Source of the DNA: Hanleya hanleyi
Taxonomy: Eukaryota > Mollusca > Polyplacophora > Lepidopleurida > Hanleyidae
Reading direction: 5' to 3'
Assembly (NCBI GenBank): GCA_036873755.1
Contig: JAVTVY010025246.1
Span: 38,889-102,888, forward strand
DNA length: 64,000 bases
The notes under the pieces are model-generated. The model was given only the letters and a program-made list of their open reading frames with translations, did not search any database and had not been told where the DNA came from. The translations under genes were made by a program, and so were the position numbers. Below, piece after piece: positions 24,070 to 35,289 of the stretch. Position 1 is the first letter of the stretch, and every line of letters starts with the position of its first letter.

Positions 24070-25265
24070 TATATACTACTGCCGCCCCTGTTCACCGGAA
24101 GTGGAAATTGATGACATCAGGATGTCGACCTTGACGAGTTCTCTAATTGTACCAAGTAGGAACACTCTATACCTAACAGTTTCAGAGCTATGAGCCCGTT
24201 AACAGTTCAAATATTAGCTCACGGCGCCGCTCCTGGATATCGGAAGGGGAAATTTATCACATCAAAATGTCGGTCTTGACGAGTTCTATAAGTGTACCAA
24301 GTATGAACACTCTAGCTCTAATGGTTTCGGCGCTATGGAGCCAGTCAACAGTTCGCGGCGCACAGTTAACAGTTCAGAAATTGATGACACCAGAATGTCG
24401 GCCTTGCATGACGAGTTCTCTAGTTGTACCAAGTATGAACACTCTAGGCCTAATAGTTTCGGAGCTATATGAGTCAGTTAACAGTTCAAACTTCAGTTCG
24501 TGGCGCCGCCCCTGATGACCGAAAGTGGAAATTTGTCACACCAAAATGTCGGTCTTGACGAGTTCTATAAGTGTACCAAGCATGAACACATTTCGGCGCT
24601 ACAGGAGCAGCGCCACGAACTGATGTCTGAACTGTTAACTGGGCGCCGTGAACTGTTAACTGTCTTCATAGCGCCGAAACCATTAGGCCAAGAGCGTTCA
24701 TACTAGGTACACTTGTAGACCACTTCAAGAACGACATTTTTGTGCGCTAAATTTCCACTTCCGGTAACAAGGGGCGGCGCCATGAGCTAATATTTGAACT
24801 GTTAACTGGTTCACACCACCGAAACTGTTAGGCCTAGACTGTTCATACTAGGTACACTTATGGAACTCGTCAAGGCCGACACTTTGTTGTAATAAATTTC
24901 CACTACCGGTAACCAGGGGCGGCACCACGAGCTAATGTTTAAACTGACACCAGGATGTCGGGCTTGACAAATTCTCTAATTGTACCAAGCATAAACACTC
25001 TAGGCCCAATAGTTTCGGAGCTATGGGCCAGTTAACACTTCAAACTTCAGTTCGTGGCGCCGCCTCTGTTCACCGAAAGTGGAAATTGATGACACCATAA
25101 TGTCGGCCTGGACGAGTTCTATAAGTGTACCAAGTATGAACACTCTAAACCTAATGGTTTCGGCGCTATATGGAGCCAGTTAACAGCAGTTCGCGGCGCC
25201 CAATTAACAGTTCAGACATCAGTTCGTGGCGCCGCCCCTGATCGCCGGAAGTGGAAATCGATGAC
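24070..25265. repeat. Alternating-orientation ETS-motif repeats, right arm
   Basis: Mirror of 9735-10,930, with the same CCGGAAGTGG-type motifs and GGCGCCGCCCCTG blocks. Confidence 0.72.
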
Positions 25266-27413
25266 ACACTAGGATGTCGGCCTTAATTAGTCATAGATGA
25301 ATTTGTATATCTCAACGAGATAATGACTCATCCCTCTCGAACTGTGCAATGAAGTCTAACTTCACGCACCTTCGATTTCTTTATCTCAAATATGACACTT
25401 GAACGAAATGATAGCCTACTGTGATGCAATGTCACGGCGCATATGGTGTCACTGAATACATTTACGCATAAAGTCTGATGAGGTCGAGTAAAGAGTGCAT
25501 TAGGGGAAACACTCCCCCTCTAGTCTAGCCCAGCATAGACACACATATATTTATACAAACATTATCTCATTTCCAGGTGAAACATAAATATAATTTATAG
25601 GTATCATTTCGTCGGGACATCAATTTTATAGTAAACCCAGACTGGAATTCATGGAAATAACCATTTGTAGAAGGTAAGTCACTAATAGTTCAGTGTACTT
25701 TTCTTTGCTATCCCCATTATAATATCTTTGGTAAATTCGGCCGCCTCTTCCACACTATTTCCATGAGCTAATTGGTTGGTTTGATTGGGCACTTCATCGT
25801 AGTACAATGGGCACTGATCATACAGAGTATGCCGTGCAACCCGTTCCCCCACACCGCCCTACACATGCTCCTCGTACCAGTGACGCATAGCCATCGGTAA
25901 TTCCCCGTTATATATTTTCATCTGTATCCATATCATCTAACCCAAAACAGAAAATGTTTCAAACAGATAGTTCTACTGAGTGCTGTTCGGTAATATTTTG
26001 ACTGAATACTATAATATTTGCATTGTACTAGTGACATAAGTTTCAGGACACAACAACATATATATTTTTCCAAAAATCGGACAAAACGTTCTCAATAGAT
26101 TAGTTGGGACACACAATAGACTGCGCCGTCGTCTAATAACGTTGGGCATTCTTTACTTTCTGCTTCGCGTCTCTCCATTCAGTGCTGTCAGGTAGACTGG
26201 TACCCATCCACTGCGCACGACCCGCTATCGCTAAGCCTTGTGGATATGCATCTACTAATGAAAAGACGTAATGACGGCCAAATTTGGGCCCTTACCTACA
26301 ACATGGAGTGTTTATGAAATGGCTCGATGCTTGGAGGAAGTGCTACAGCTCAATGTGAAAACTATCGTTCAAGATATGCGTCTAGGATTTATCTTGCTTT
26401 AGGATTTGATAACGGATGGTGTTATGTAACGATATTCTGTAAAAGATTGTTTCTTTTTTCGACCTTTGGTTCAACCTTGTTCAGAACAGGCTGAACAGAT
26501 TGACGGCCAGTGTCTGTGGTTCTGCGTCAGTAACGTCACAGTAGATTTGTAGGCCTATATAACGTCACGAAACGACGTTATAATGGGAATGTTAATCCAA
26601 TTGTTGCATAACGTCACAAATACAAGTCAACATGTCATGACATCGCCGCTACAGTGAAAGTCGGCATTACTAGTAGACTGGCAAGCTCTACCAGGCATCA
26701 TTTCGTTTTGCTTCGCGCCGCTCCATTTAGCGCTGTAAGGGTCTCACGCACTTTGCCGGATTTGACCCAAGGTCATCTGTTGCCACAGTAAACGAACATG
26801 ACGACCGTCTAACTGGGCGAATTATTATCTGCCGCGATTCACCGATATATATTTCCGCAACATATAGTTCTGAGGTAATTTGTCAAAAAGCTGCCTTCAA
26901 ACTGTGTGACACTGCCGTTTTGTAACACACTGAATATCCGTTAAGTATATTTCATGATAAATATACGTTTTGCGATCAGTAAAACAGTTAGACTGAACAG
27001 TTCTTGGTTTCTGCAGGAATCCTGCAAAAGAAGGCGAGACCCCTACAGGGGTAAATGCAGCGTAGCGCAAAGCACCCTGGGAGAGGATGGTAGACTGGAT
27101 CCAGCTCCTGTTTCATAATGTATTTTAAACGGGAAACAAGAGGAAGTAACTCTGCCTAAGAAATGCTTGAAACATTCTATTTATTTATTTATCAAAGGTA
27201 TATATTTATTAAAGATCATTTTATTATTATTAAATAGTACATATGAAATAGAGACTCATCCAGTCTACATAGCAGCCTTTCGTCAATCGGCCCAACGTTA
27301 TTAGACGACGGCGGTCAGTCTACGCTGTCAAGGTCTCACGGACTGTGACGGAGTTCACCCGAGGTCATCTGTTGCTACAGTAAACGAACCTGGCGATCGT
27401 CTAACTGGGCGAC

Positions 27414-27485
27414 CATTCTCAAAGAGAGCCGTGTCTACCCGCGGGAGATCTTTCTCGCAGTAGGGAGTCTCGCGAGACGAGAATG
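27414..27485. mobile_element. 72-bp insertion with short inverted ends, right arm only
   Basis: Begins CATTCTC and ends GAGAATG (7-bp inverted repeat). It is flanked by the 10-bp duplication ACTGGGCGAC at 27,404-27,413 and 27,486-27,495. The left arm (near 7610) has a single copy and no insert. It contains the palindrome TCTCGCGAGA at 27,468-27,477, a motif known from animal constitutive promoters. Too small to encode anything. Superfamily unknown; 9-10 bp duplications occur in Mutator-like elements. Confidence 0.75.
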
Positions 27486-28675
27486 ACTGGGCGACTTGAG
27501 ATCAGTCGCGACTCACCGATATATATTTCCGCAACATATAGTTCTAGAGTAATATGTCAAAAAGCTGCCTTCAAACTGTGTGTCACTGACGTTTTGAAAT
27601 ACATTGAATAACTGTTTATTATATTTCAAGATAAATATATATTTTGTGATCAGTAAAACAGTTAGATAGAGCATTTCTTGGTTTTTGCAAGAATCCTGCA
27701 AAAAGGACGAGACCCCTACAGGGGTAAATGGAGCGTAGCGCAAAGCACCCTGGGAGAGGATGTAGAAATGCTAGACTGACCCAGATAATATATCCGAGAC
27801 GTTTACGGCGATATTTCGGAGACAATTGATTGAAGGATATTGAAACTTCAACACAGAAGATAAACTAAAAAGTACCAATTTTATTCCAAAGTATCAAGGA
27901 AATTCTTGCAGTAGTTCTCAACAAATCGCTAAAACAAGAATTAGATGGGAGATTTGTAGGTTATTTTTCGACGTGATGACGTCAAGCCTGCATGTTATAA
28001 AATTGGCAGATCAACGTCATCGTAGCCCCAAAATAACATGGTAGGTATTAGTGATTTTCGTCAATTCCCAACAGATTTTAATGAAATACGGGGGAAAATT
28101 AGTATTTTTTAGTTAATATACTATGTGAAGTTTCAATCTTGTACGATAAATTGTCTCCGAAATATCGCCAAAAACGTCTCGGAATATATTATGTGGGACA
28201 GACAGTAGACTGGTACTCATCTATTAAGGTTGGACCGATTGACTTAGCGATAGCGGACATGCGCAGTGGCTGAGTACCAGTCTGTCGTCTATTTTGGAAC
28301 GATAATGCGTGCTATATAGTTTGACACGGAAGACTACAGCTTTTAATCGAGTATCTGAATTCCTCGCTGTCACCCGGATGTCCCTGCATGCGACTATTGT
28401 GGTTCACGCATGGTCATATTATCTACATTGGAAAGCAGACCTGAGAACGAGTGAGTGGACTCCAATTGACAATGGTTTCACATAGGTGAGAATATAACAT
28501 TTTGCTAATGACCAAGAAATATGCTATTTAATATAATATTTGGACAATTACACACGAATTAATTAGTCGGATTACAAGTGGCCATGTTCCGTATATGCTG
28601 TATACTGTCCCCTTTATATGGTTGTATGTGGGTTGTTATGGGTTTACAGAGATTGGGTATGGACAAGTTCAATCT

Positions 28676-29815
28676 CGAAACCAGAGCTATCCGGTCCTGT
28701 CCTCCTAGACTGGCCGCCGTCGTCTAATAACGCTGGGCCGATTAGCGGGTCATGCGCAGTGGATGGGTACTAGTCTACTGTCCTCCCTCCTAGGCTCTGG
28801 GACGGCGCTCAGCCGTACGATCGATCATTGGCTAGCACATAAAACCCTAGAATTCAGAACATAACGAGGGCGTCTCTGTGGAGATCATGTCTATGTCCCG
28901 ACGTCATGGATGTTACGAGCGCGTCTGCGCGATGACGTACTCAATATGCATTCTTGCGAAATATTTTCTATGACGCTGGCCATATTTATTTTGAACTTGA
29001 ACTTGAACTTGAACTTGACTGACGTTTCCCAAGGAATTGGATATGTTCCAAAGATCGAATTTTTCAATGTATTATGGGACCTAGACTGGCCGCCGTCGTC
29101 TGATAACGTTGGGCCGATTGACGACAGGCCAACCTCGCCACAAGCTTAGCGATAGCGGGTGATGCGCAGTGGATGGGTACTAGTCTATATGGGACCCACT
29201 TTCAGTGAGCGTCATCCCAGGGGTTCGTCGGAACGGCCAATTTTCCAGCGGAGAGCGACCCCTGGGTTCTCTCTCACTTGACGGTCGCTGAAAGTGGGTC
29301 CCATAATACATTGAAAAATTCTTTCACGTTCCATTGGAACATATCCTATTCCTTATAAAACGTCAGTCATGAGTCATCTTAATGGCCAGTGTCATAACGT
29401 CATCGGAACTGTCTGTGGTTATGTTTATCATTGCATGCAGTTACGAACATAACACATTGTACATATCCAACTGAATCTGTCTATTATTTATATGTTATAT
29501 ATATATGTTATATCTTTGCACTGCCTTGTTTGGGTGTATGCAATAAAGAATTGAATTGAATTGAATAACGTCATGACGTCAAAATAGAAAATGTTTCGCA
29601 AGAATGCATAAAGAGTTCTGATAGGCTACGTCATCTTTCAGACGCGCTCGTAACATCCATGACGTCGGGACGTTGGCTTAATCTCCACAGATACGCTCTC
29701 GTTATGTTCTAAATTCTAGGGTTTTGTGTGCTATCCAATGACCGATCGTACTGCTGAGCGCCGTCCCAGAGCCTAGTAGGGAGGACAGGATCGGATAGCT
29801 CTGGTTTCGAGCTTG
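28676..29815. repeat. Nested palindromic segment of the right arm
   Basis: Bounded by CTCGAAACCAGAGCTATCC near 28,676 and its inverse near 29,795-29,815. Within it, 28,790-29,060 and about 29,310-29,785 are partial inverted copies (CTAGGCTCTGGGACGGCGCT against its complement), separated by a hairpin whose ends read TGGGACCCACTTTCAG. A (TTGAAC)4 microsatellite lies at about 28,991-29,016. A ~110-bp AGACTGG...CCAGTCTA-type block (29,083-29,190) interrupts the hairpin only in this arm. Confidence 0.6.
29404..29565 (+). mobile_element. 5'-truncated LINE-like tail (162 bp), right arm only
   Basis: Ends in CAATAAAG followed by a TTGAA repeat tail and is flanked by the 9-bp duplication TAACGTCAT (29,395-29,403 and 29,566-29,574). 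The left arm near 5680 has a single copy. A 3' simple-repeat tail, polyadenylation-like AATAAA, 5' truncation and variable-length duplication are typical of target-primed non-LTR insertions. No coding sequence remains, so the clade is not assignable. Confidence 0.75.
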
Positions 29816-29826
29816 ACTTGACTTAA

Positions 29827-30456
29827 GGTGGTTCAGTACTCAAACAACGTTACGACGTCATGGTCGTACAGCGCAACGTCATTTTCCATCCCCGACACAA
29901 AAGAGGCCAGCGAGGGGGGAACAATTAACGTCACAGATCTTCGTAGATAATGGGGGTATGGATGTTCAAAGCCCTGTACAAAAAAAAGTAGATCGAAGAC
30001 ACCATGTTTTTATTTTATAAATTAAACGACGCAATTTAGGAGAATCACTACTGAAAATGTTATAATATGTCACCGGGCAAACTTTTCTTCTAAAATTTAT
30101 TTTGTATTCGTAATACGTGATTCTTACAGTTAGAAAACTTGATTATATTTGAAATTTTATATATAAATAACATATCACAATCACGATGTTGTTATAATCG
30201 TGAAGCCTTTTCAACTTAGAAAAGTAAAGGTTTAACACAGTGTGAGATTCGTGCAGCTGTTCATGAGCAAACTGCTTTTAGCCTGATTTTGTCCCAAATG
30301 TGCTGACATGGTGGTGTTTGAGTGTGAATACACAAAAATCTAGATCGAAGACCCCAATGTTTTTCAATGTTATTTTGCTCGGCAACACCCCAGGTTTCAA
30401 CAGTTAGAATATAACGGCAGTAGGTCACCGGACAAAGTTTTGAGGTCTGAACCACC
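29827..30456. mobile_element. piggyBac-like non-autonomous element, right-arm copy
   Basis: Mirror of 4800-5423: ends GGTGGTTCAG and CTGAACCACC, bounded by TTAA at 29,823-29,826 and 30,457-30,460. No transposase. Confidence 0.7.
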
Positions 30457-31445
30457 TTAACCTATTCACATAACTCACAGCTCTCTTATTATATTTACAA
30501 CACGGCTGTACTAGGAAATACTAAGGTATCGCCATTAAATTATGTTATAGCTTTTGAAAATATCTACAATTGACTAGACATTGTAAAGTTGGCTACACAA
30601 TTGAATTGAATTGAAATATATAAGAAATAAAACTACACAAAGCTAACTTGTATATTGCACTGCTAAACCGGTTTCGTCCATTTTATGGACTTTCCAATAG
30701 CAATAATATATTTATTCATATGTAAGGCTATATATACAAATAGTTGCCTTGCAGTTGAACATGTTAAAACGCATTTTTATGGATAACAACGTCAGAAGTT
30801 CCGCTCTAGTTACGGTATAACAGTGTTTCCAAACCAAATGCCAAACTTGTTAGTTTGAAATATTAGTTGTTTAAGGTGGAGGGAGAAGGTCCAGTTTCCA
30901 ACACCAAGTGAAAAATTCCAATTCCAGGTCTCTCACTAGAACACAGTAAACACAGGTTTTACTCACCCCTAGACTTCCTTATAATCTATAACACCAATAC
31001 AGCCCCAAATGTGGCAATGTGTAGTTTGAAGGATGAAAAATATCATCTTCATCGTCAAATCTACGAAGCAAAGGATGTGTTCTCTTTAGATGGATATTTT
31101 TCGCCTTCAGAGTCGCTCTCTGTTGCTCTATTGTCTCGCTCCGAGCCGGCCGGTAAATTGTGACGTAATGCTCAGGTAATCCCAAACTCTTTGTCAGACA
31201 GTCGAGGTCAGTGTAATGGGAAATTCTGGTTCATATTCTCATACAGTTACCATTAGTATTTTCATGAACGACCCAGATATTTACGAACAATAATCAGTTA
31301 TATTAATATATAAACCGACTCGAAAACTGAAAAATCACTGCCAAAAGTTCAGCGAACAATAATTAAGGAAGTAACTGCAAAAAAAAAGGAGAAGAAGAAG
31401 AAAAAAAAACATATTGACACATGCATAATCACTTGGGAAAGCAAG

Positions 31446-31495
31446 TGAGTGAGTGAATAGGGTTTAACGTCGCTTTCAACATTTTTTTCAGCTAT
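31446..31495 (+). mobile_element. 50-bp SINE fragment with perfect 18-bp target duplication
   Basis: The inserted sequence (TGAGTGAGTGAATAGGG, then TTTAACGTCGCTTTCAAC and a T run) is flanked by exact 18-bp copies of ATCACTTGGGAAAGCAAG at 31,428-31,445 and 31,496-31,513. A related sequence occurs at about 58,455-58,500. I associate this GTGAGTGAGT...TTTAACGTCGCTTT repeat with mollusc genomes. It is very short for a SINE, so it is a truncated insertion. Confidence 0.8.
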
Positions 31496-31917
31496 ATCAC
31501 TTGGGAAAGCAAGCTTCGCCACCAGTTTAACCTAATAACTTTTCAATTCATAGTTACAACTATCTGCTACCCAAAGACGAAATTATATATGTGTAACAAT
31601 TAATATTTTGCTTTGCTGGATCGTCAGAATATTTAAATACTGAACAAATGATCTGACTGTGTTTGTGGAGTTGTTTGTGTGCCATTCTATTCACGAATTA
31701 TAATAAAATAAGGGATTATGTGCGTTAGGGGTTCGCTGTCTTCATTTCACGTCATTATTGCACTTTAAAGGTTATACCAAATGACTCTATACTACTTTGC
31801 ATTAAAACATACCCAGTAGTGTTCCAAATAACAAATTAGTATTTTTTTTTTTAATAATGTCGTCGAAGTGGGTTTTAAGACACGAAAAGCACACATGTGG
31901 GAGAAAACGTATTGAGC

Positions 31918-32104
31918 CATGACCTCTGGTGCATGACGTCACAACCTGATTACGATTGCGCCGTAAACGCCATAGTCTATGACGTCGGGCGTTGTTACGA
32001 ACGATTCACCCAACTGTGGGAGTTCTAGTGTGATGTCGCTGACATTTTGACGTCACAACAGGCATTTGAGCGAGATCGTAATCAGGTTGTGACGTCACAG
32101 GTCA
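31918..32104. repeat. Imperfect inverted repeat with CRE-like arms
   Basis: GACGTCACAACCTGATTACG near 31,936 pairs with CGTAATCAGGTTGTGACGTC near 32,077, with a loop of about 120 bp. No flanking duplication was identified. Confidence 0.65.
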
Positions 32105-32484
32105 AGCGGTCACAGCTTTCGCCGTTTTGAAAGGGGCGTGAAATTGTCGCACTTTACTGCTGCTATTTTCCACCTTGGGCAGTTTGAAAACATACAAAAA
32201 TGTAAAACAAGTCTATATAATCACCTCTACAACAATTTAGCACAAAAAAGTAGCAGATTTTGAGACCATTTTGTATAACCTTTAAAGTCCAGAATGAAGA
32301 TATTTTTTCGGGGATTTGGGGATTAGAACCAAAATGTTGGTTTTCTTTTAATCTGTAGTCCGACACTGTAACCATTCGGCCAAGCAGTTGTTACAATAAT
32401 CAACTTGAGGAATCATGTGCCGAATGGCGATGATCTACACCCTTTCAGAGCATTACAAGCGTTTTGACATATTTCAATATTATG

Positions 32485-32588
32485 AAAATATGACACCTTT
32501 AACCAAAACGATTTTTCAGTATCATTTTGGATCAAACCTACCGCATTTCGATATGTAAAACTCGTTTTGGTTAAAGGTGTCATATTTT
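32485..32588. repeat. Perfect 27-bp stem hairpin
   Basis: 32,485-32,511 and 32,562-32,588 are exact inverse complements (core GACACCTTTAACCAAAACGA) around a 50-bp loop. This may be a minimal foldback element. No known termination or RNA function is assigned. Confidence 0.8.
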
Positions 32589-34289
32589 ATATATGAAGGG
32601 AATTCCCTTCAAGAATATCGCCAAAAATTGCAAAAACAAACAAATGCTTATTTTCTAATACTCGTAATATTTTTTTGACAAATCTCTTCTCGGTGAAAAT
32701 TGAGAATATGAAAATTCAGTATTTTCTCCCCCAATCTAATAACTATTAAAGTAAACGAGAGGAAATTATATTTTCGGTTTATAACGTTTATACCGGTCAA
32801 ACCGAACACCTCCTTTCTGGTGAAATGTACAACAAAATACAATGTAAAATATATAGGAAGATGTTTCAACACTTCATTGAGGTCCGACGAGCAGTTAAAA
32901 TGACTTAGTGTAATCAAATAACGTACAATTTTCATTCCAGGTCCAACCACCTGTCAGAATTGACTCTTGGGTCAAGTTTTGCCAGAAAATGTAAATAAAT
33001 CCTAGATGACCGCTTTGATGACGTCGCAGTGACGTCATGTAAAGAAGAAGAATTTTGGTAGATTTTTTCGGGCAGATTTTTTGGAATTTTTTATTTGTGG
33101 TTTTTCTTTAAGAGATCGGCTTGTAGGCGCCAGGAGAAATCCTCTCCAACAAACTCAGTTGGGAGATCATGATCTTGATCAATTTGATAGAGCCTCAATG
33201 CCCCCTGTTCCCAAAATCTTTAAGGTCCTTGATTTGCAGAGGTTTACTGTTTGAACTGGCTGCCTACCTGCCTTAGCCAGGGATCCAGTGAGTGACGGAT
33301 AATGCTTTAGTGTGAATGTTATACCTTACCTGGTCTCTCGAGCGAATGTTGGATTCATTCAGTCTGTCCTCTCAATAGATAGGTATGAAGGAACACTTTG
33401 GTCGACAATAAATATTTAGGCTGTTCGTGCAAGCCAGTGTTTAGTTGGATGTTTCATGATAATTTTTTAAGCAAAAACGGACAACAATTAATTTCTTACC
33501 TGTATACGCAAGCCGCTGTCTTAGTCCAAAAGGAAAATTCGATGATGCAATGACAATAACTTTCTGGCGTAAAATACTATTACTTGTATATAGTTCGAAA
33601 AGAATTGTGGTCATCAACAATATGGCCATGATAAATTCATTCACAGAACTGAACTTAATTTACCCATAACATAACACGCCCATGTAATGAAAAATCTATC
33701 TATACCATTAAAGCCGTAATATCTCTTCGCCCGTCTGTCTGTTTGAGTAGGGTACAAATTTGTGATGAAAATGGGCCTATTCGTCATGTAAGGAAAACAC
33801 AATAGGTGACTACATGTAGGGAACCAATATGTTAACACTGGAAAAGCTACCTGACAAGCTGTATTGCACATGGTGTTCTCGGTTTAAAGATCCTTACATG
33901 ACGAACTGCTTTGGTTATGTCACACAATGAGATAATTAGATAGACGGATAGTGACATATTTTTCCTAATTACATAGGGTTTTACTTTCCATTAACAATAT
34001 GTTTACAGGTCATTGGAACTCACTTTGTCACTTATCAATATAGATACTGAAATATGGTTACAATAGAACCTGGTAACCAAGCTCGTTATTCCAGAAACTT
34101 ACTAATTAGAGTGATTTTCTGGAAAATCTGAATTCCATAGATCTTTATACCTTCATATTCAGTAATTAGGATTTCATAAACTTAAAACTTTTTAAAACAG
34201 AGCCACGACCTTACCGGATTTGCTAAGAAATAAGATAAGACAAGAGAAGAAAAAATAAATAAATTGATTTCTGACAAAATTGAAATTTA

Positions 34290-34555
34290 AAAAAATGTGA
34301 ACAATGGCCCAACATCCTTTGCTGCTGTTGAGGGCTGGTCATCACCATAAAGTGATGTTGTGAAATGGTGTTGACTAATGTGAACACTGACAAGTGCTAA
34401 TACTGGCTCAACACCAATTAATTATGCTGTCCAACACCAATAAAGGGTGTTGGAGATATATGGTGTCGGTCAAAATTCAACACCATTAATTTATTAGTGT
34501 TGAGATCAACACCTTCCTTTGGTGTTAATCAACACCATTTTCTGGCTGTGCATCT
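34290..34555. repeat. CAACACC-rich foldback repeat
   Basis: Dense alternation of AACACC and GGTGTT: about a dozen occurrences in both orientations within 250 bp, able to form several hairpins. Looks like a MITE of a common invertebrate type; no clean terminal repeat or target duplication could be fixed by eye. Confidence 0.55.
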
Positions 34556-35289
34556 TAGATTCAGGCATGATGAGTTGTGTGTGTCATTCAAATAGGCACG
34601 AATAACTCATTGTGAATAAAAGATACTCGAATGTCATGAAGTGTTGATACCTGTTTTGTACGGAGTAGTTCACAAAAATGACGAAGAACACAAGAAACAT
34701 CATTAAAAGAATGGCTTTAATATAGACCTGATAGACCACAACAGTTCAAATGCAGATGTTTGACTTTTGAAGAAATAGAGTGATATAGATTCCCTAGGGA
34801 AGACAACTCTGTAACTGCCTTTGATAAGTGGACATAGCCCGCAAAACATTAAGGATAGCTGGCCCCTAGAGGCAGCTAATTTGTAGAAAATATTCAAATT
34901 TAAAAAAATTCGAAAGAAAACAATAGCGTCCTTTTTTCAAATGAAATTTCGTGAAAACCGTTGGTCTTGCTTCAACTTTTATGCTACACCTTGATAGGAG
35001 ACAATTCGAACTAGTAAACGTTAGTAGTAGTGTCTACTGAAAAAAGGTAACATTGGCCTCTTTGCACTTAAACTTGAGGGGTAACTCTTGATTTCCGGAA
35101 AGCGTCCGACAGGGGGCGCCACCAGCTCAAGGTTATAGATTGCATCAGCATTGGCTAGGTGCCAAGTTTTGACCACTATAGGTCTGGCAACCGTTGACCT
35201 TGTATTCCTCCGCGGTGATGCGGTCATGTCTGGTGGTGATGCGGTCGCGGAAAAAAACTTCCGTGGAGAAAAAGTAGTCTCCAGACTTC

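Larger units (their letters stand above)
4634..30621. repeat. ~26-kb imperfect palindrome carrying Polinton-type genes
   Basis: Position x in the left arm pairs with about 34,997 minus x on the opposite strand for most of the inner half; the offset changes stepwise where one arm has an insertion. Arms run about 4634-16,726 and 17,487-30,621 around a spacer of about 760 bp. Identity in the inner half looks like 97-99 percent by eye. Both outer ends finish in repeated TTCAA/TTGAA units, and homology stops abruptly there. The arms hold paired copies of a family-B DNA polymerase pseudogene, a C2H2 gene, minisatellites and foldback elements. Polintons are known for long terminal inverted repeats, but 12-kb arms containing the genes themselves point to inverted duplication of a whole element. 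No target-site duplication is visible at the outer ends. An assembly join of two haplotypes is a possible alternative. Confidence 0.9.
30622..35200. other. Non-coding stretch between the two inverted-repeat elements
   Basis: AT-rich DNA without a recognised gene. A 68-codon minus frame at 30,979-31,185 has a plausible amino-acid mix but no recognisable domain or splice context. Short repeats and hairpins inside the stretch are listed separately. Undetected short exons are possible. Confidence 0.5.

Noticed and set aside
4634..30621. Palindrome as a pure sequencing foldback artefact
   Set aside because: Arm-specific insertions with proper target duplications and small indels show the two arms have separate histories; a haplotype mis-join remains possible and is noted.
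30979..31185. 68-codon minus-strand ORF
   Set aside because: Amino-acid composition is plausible but there is no domain, promoter or exon context; left unannotated.
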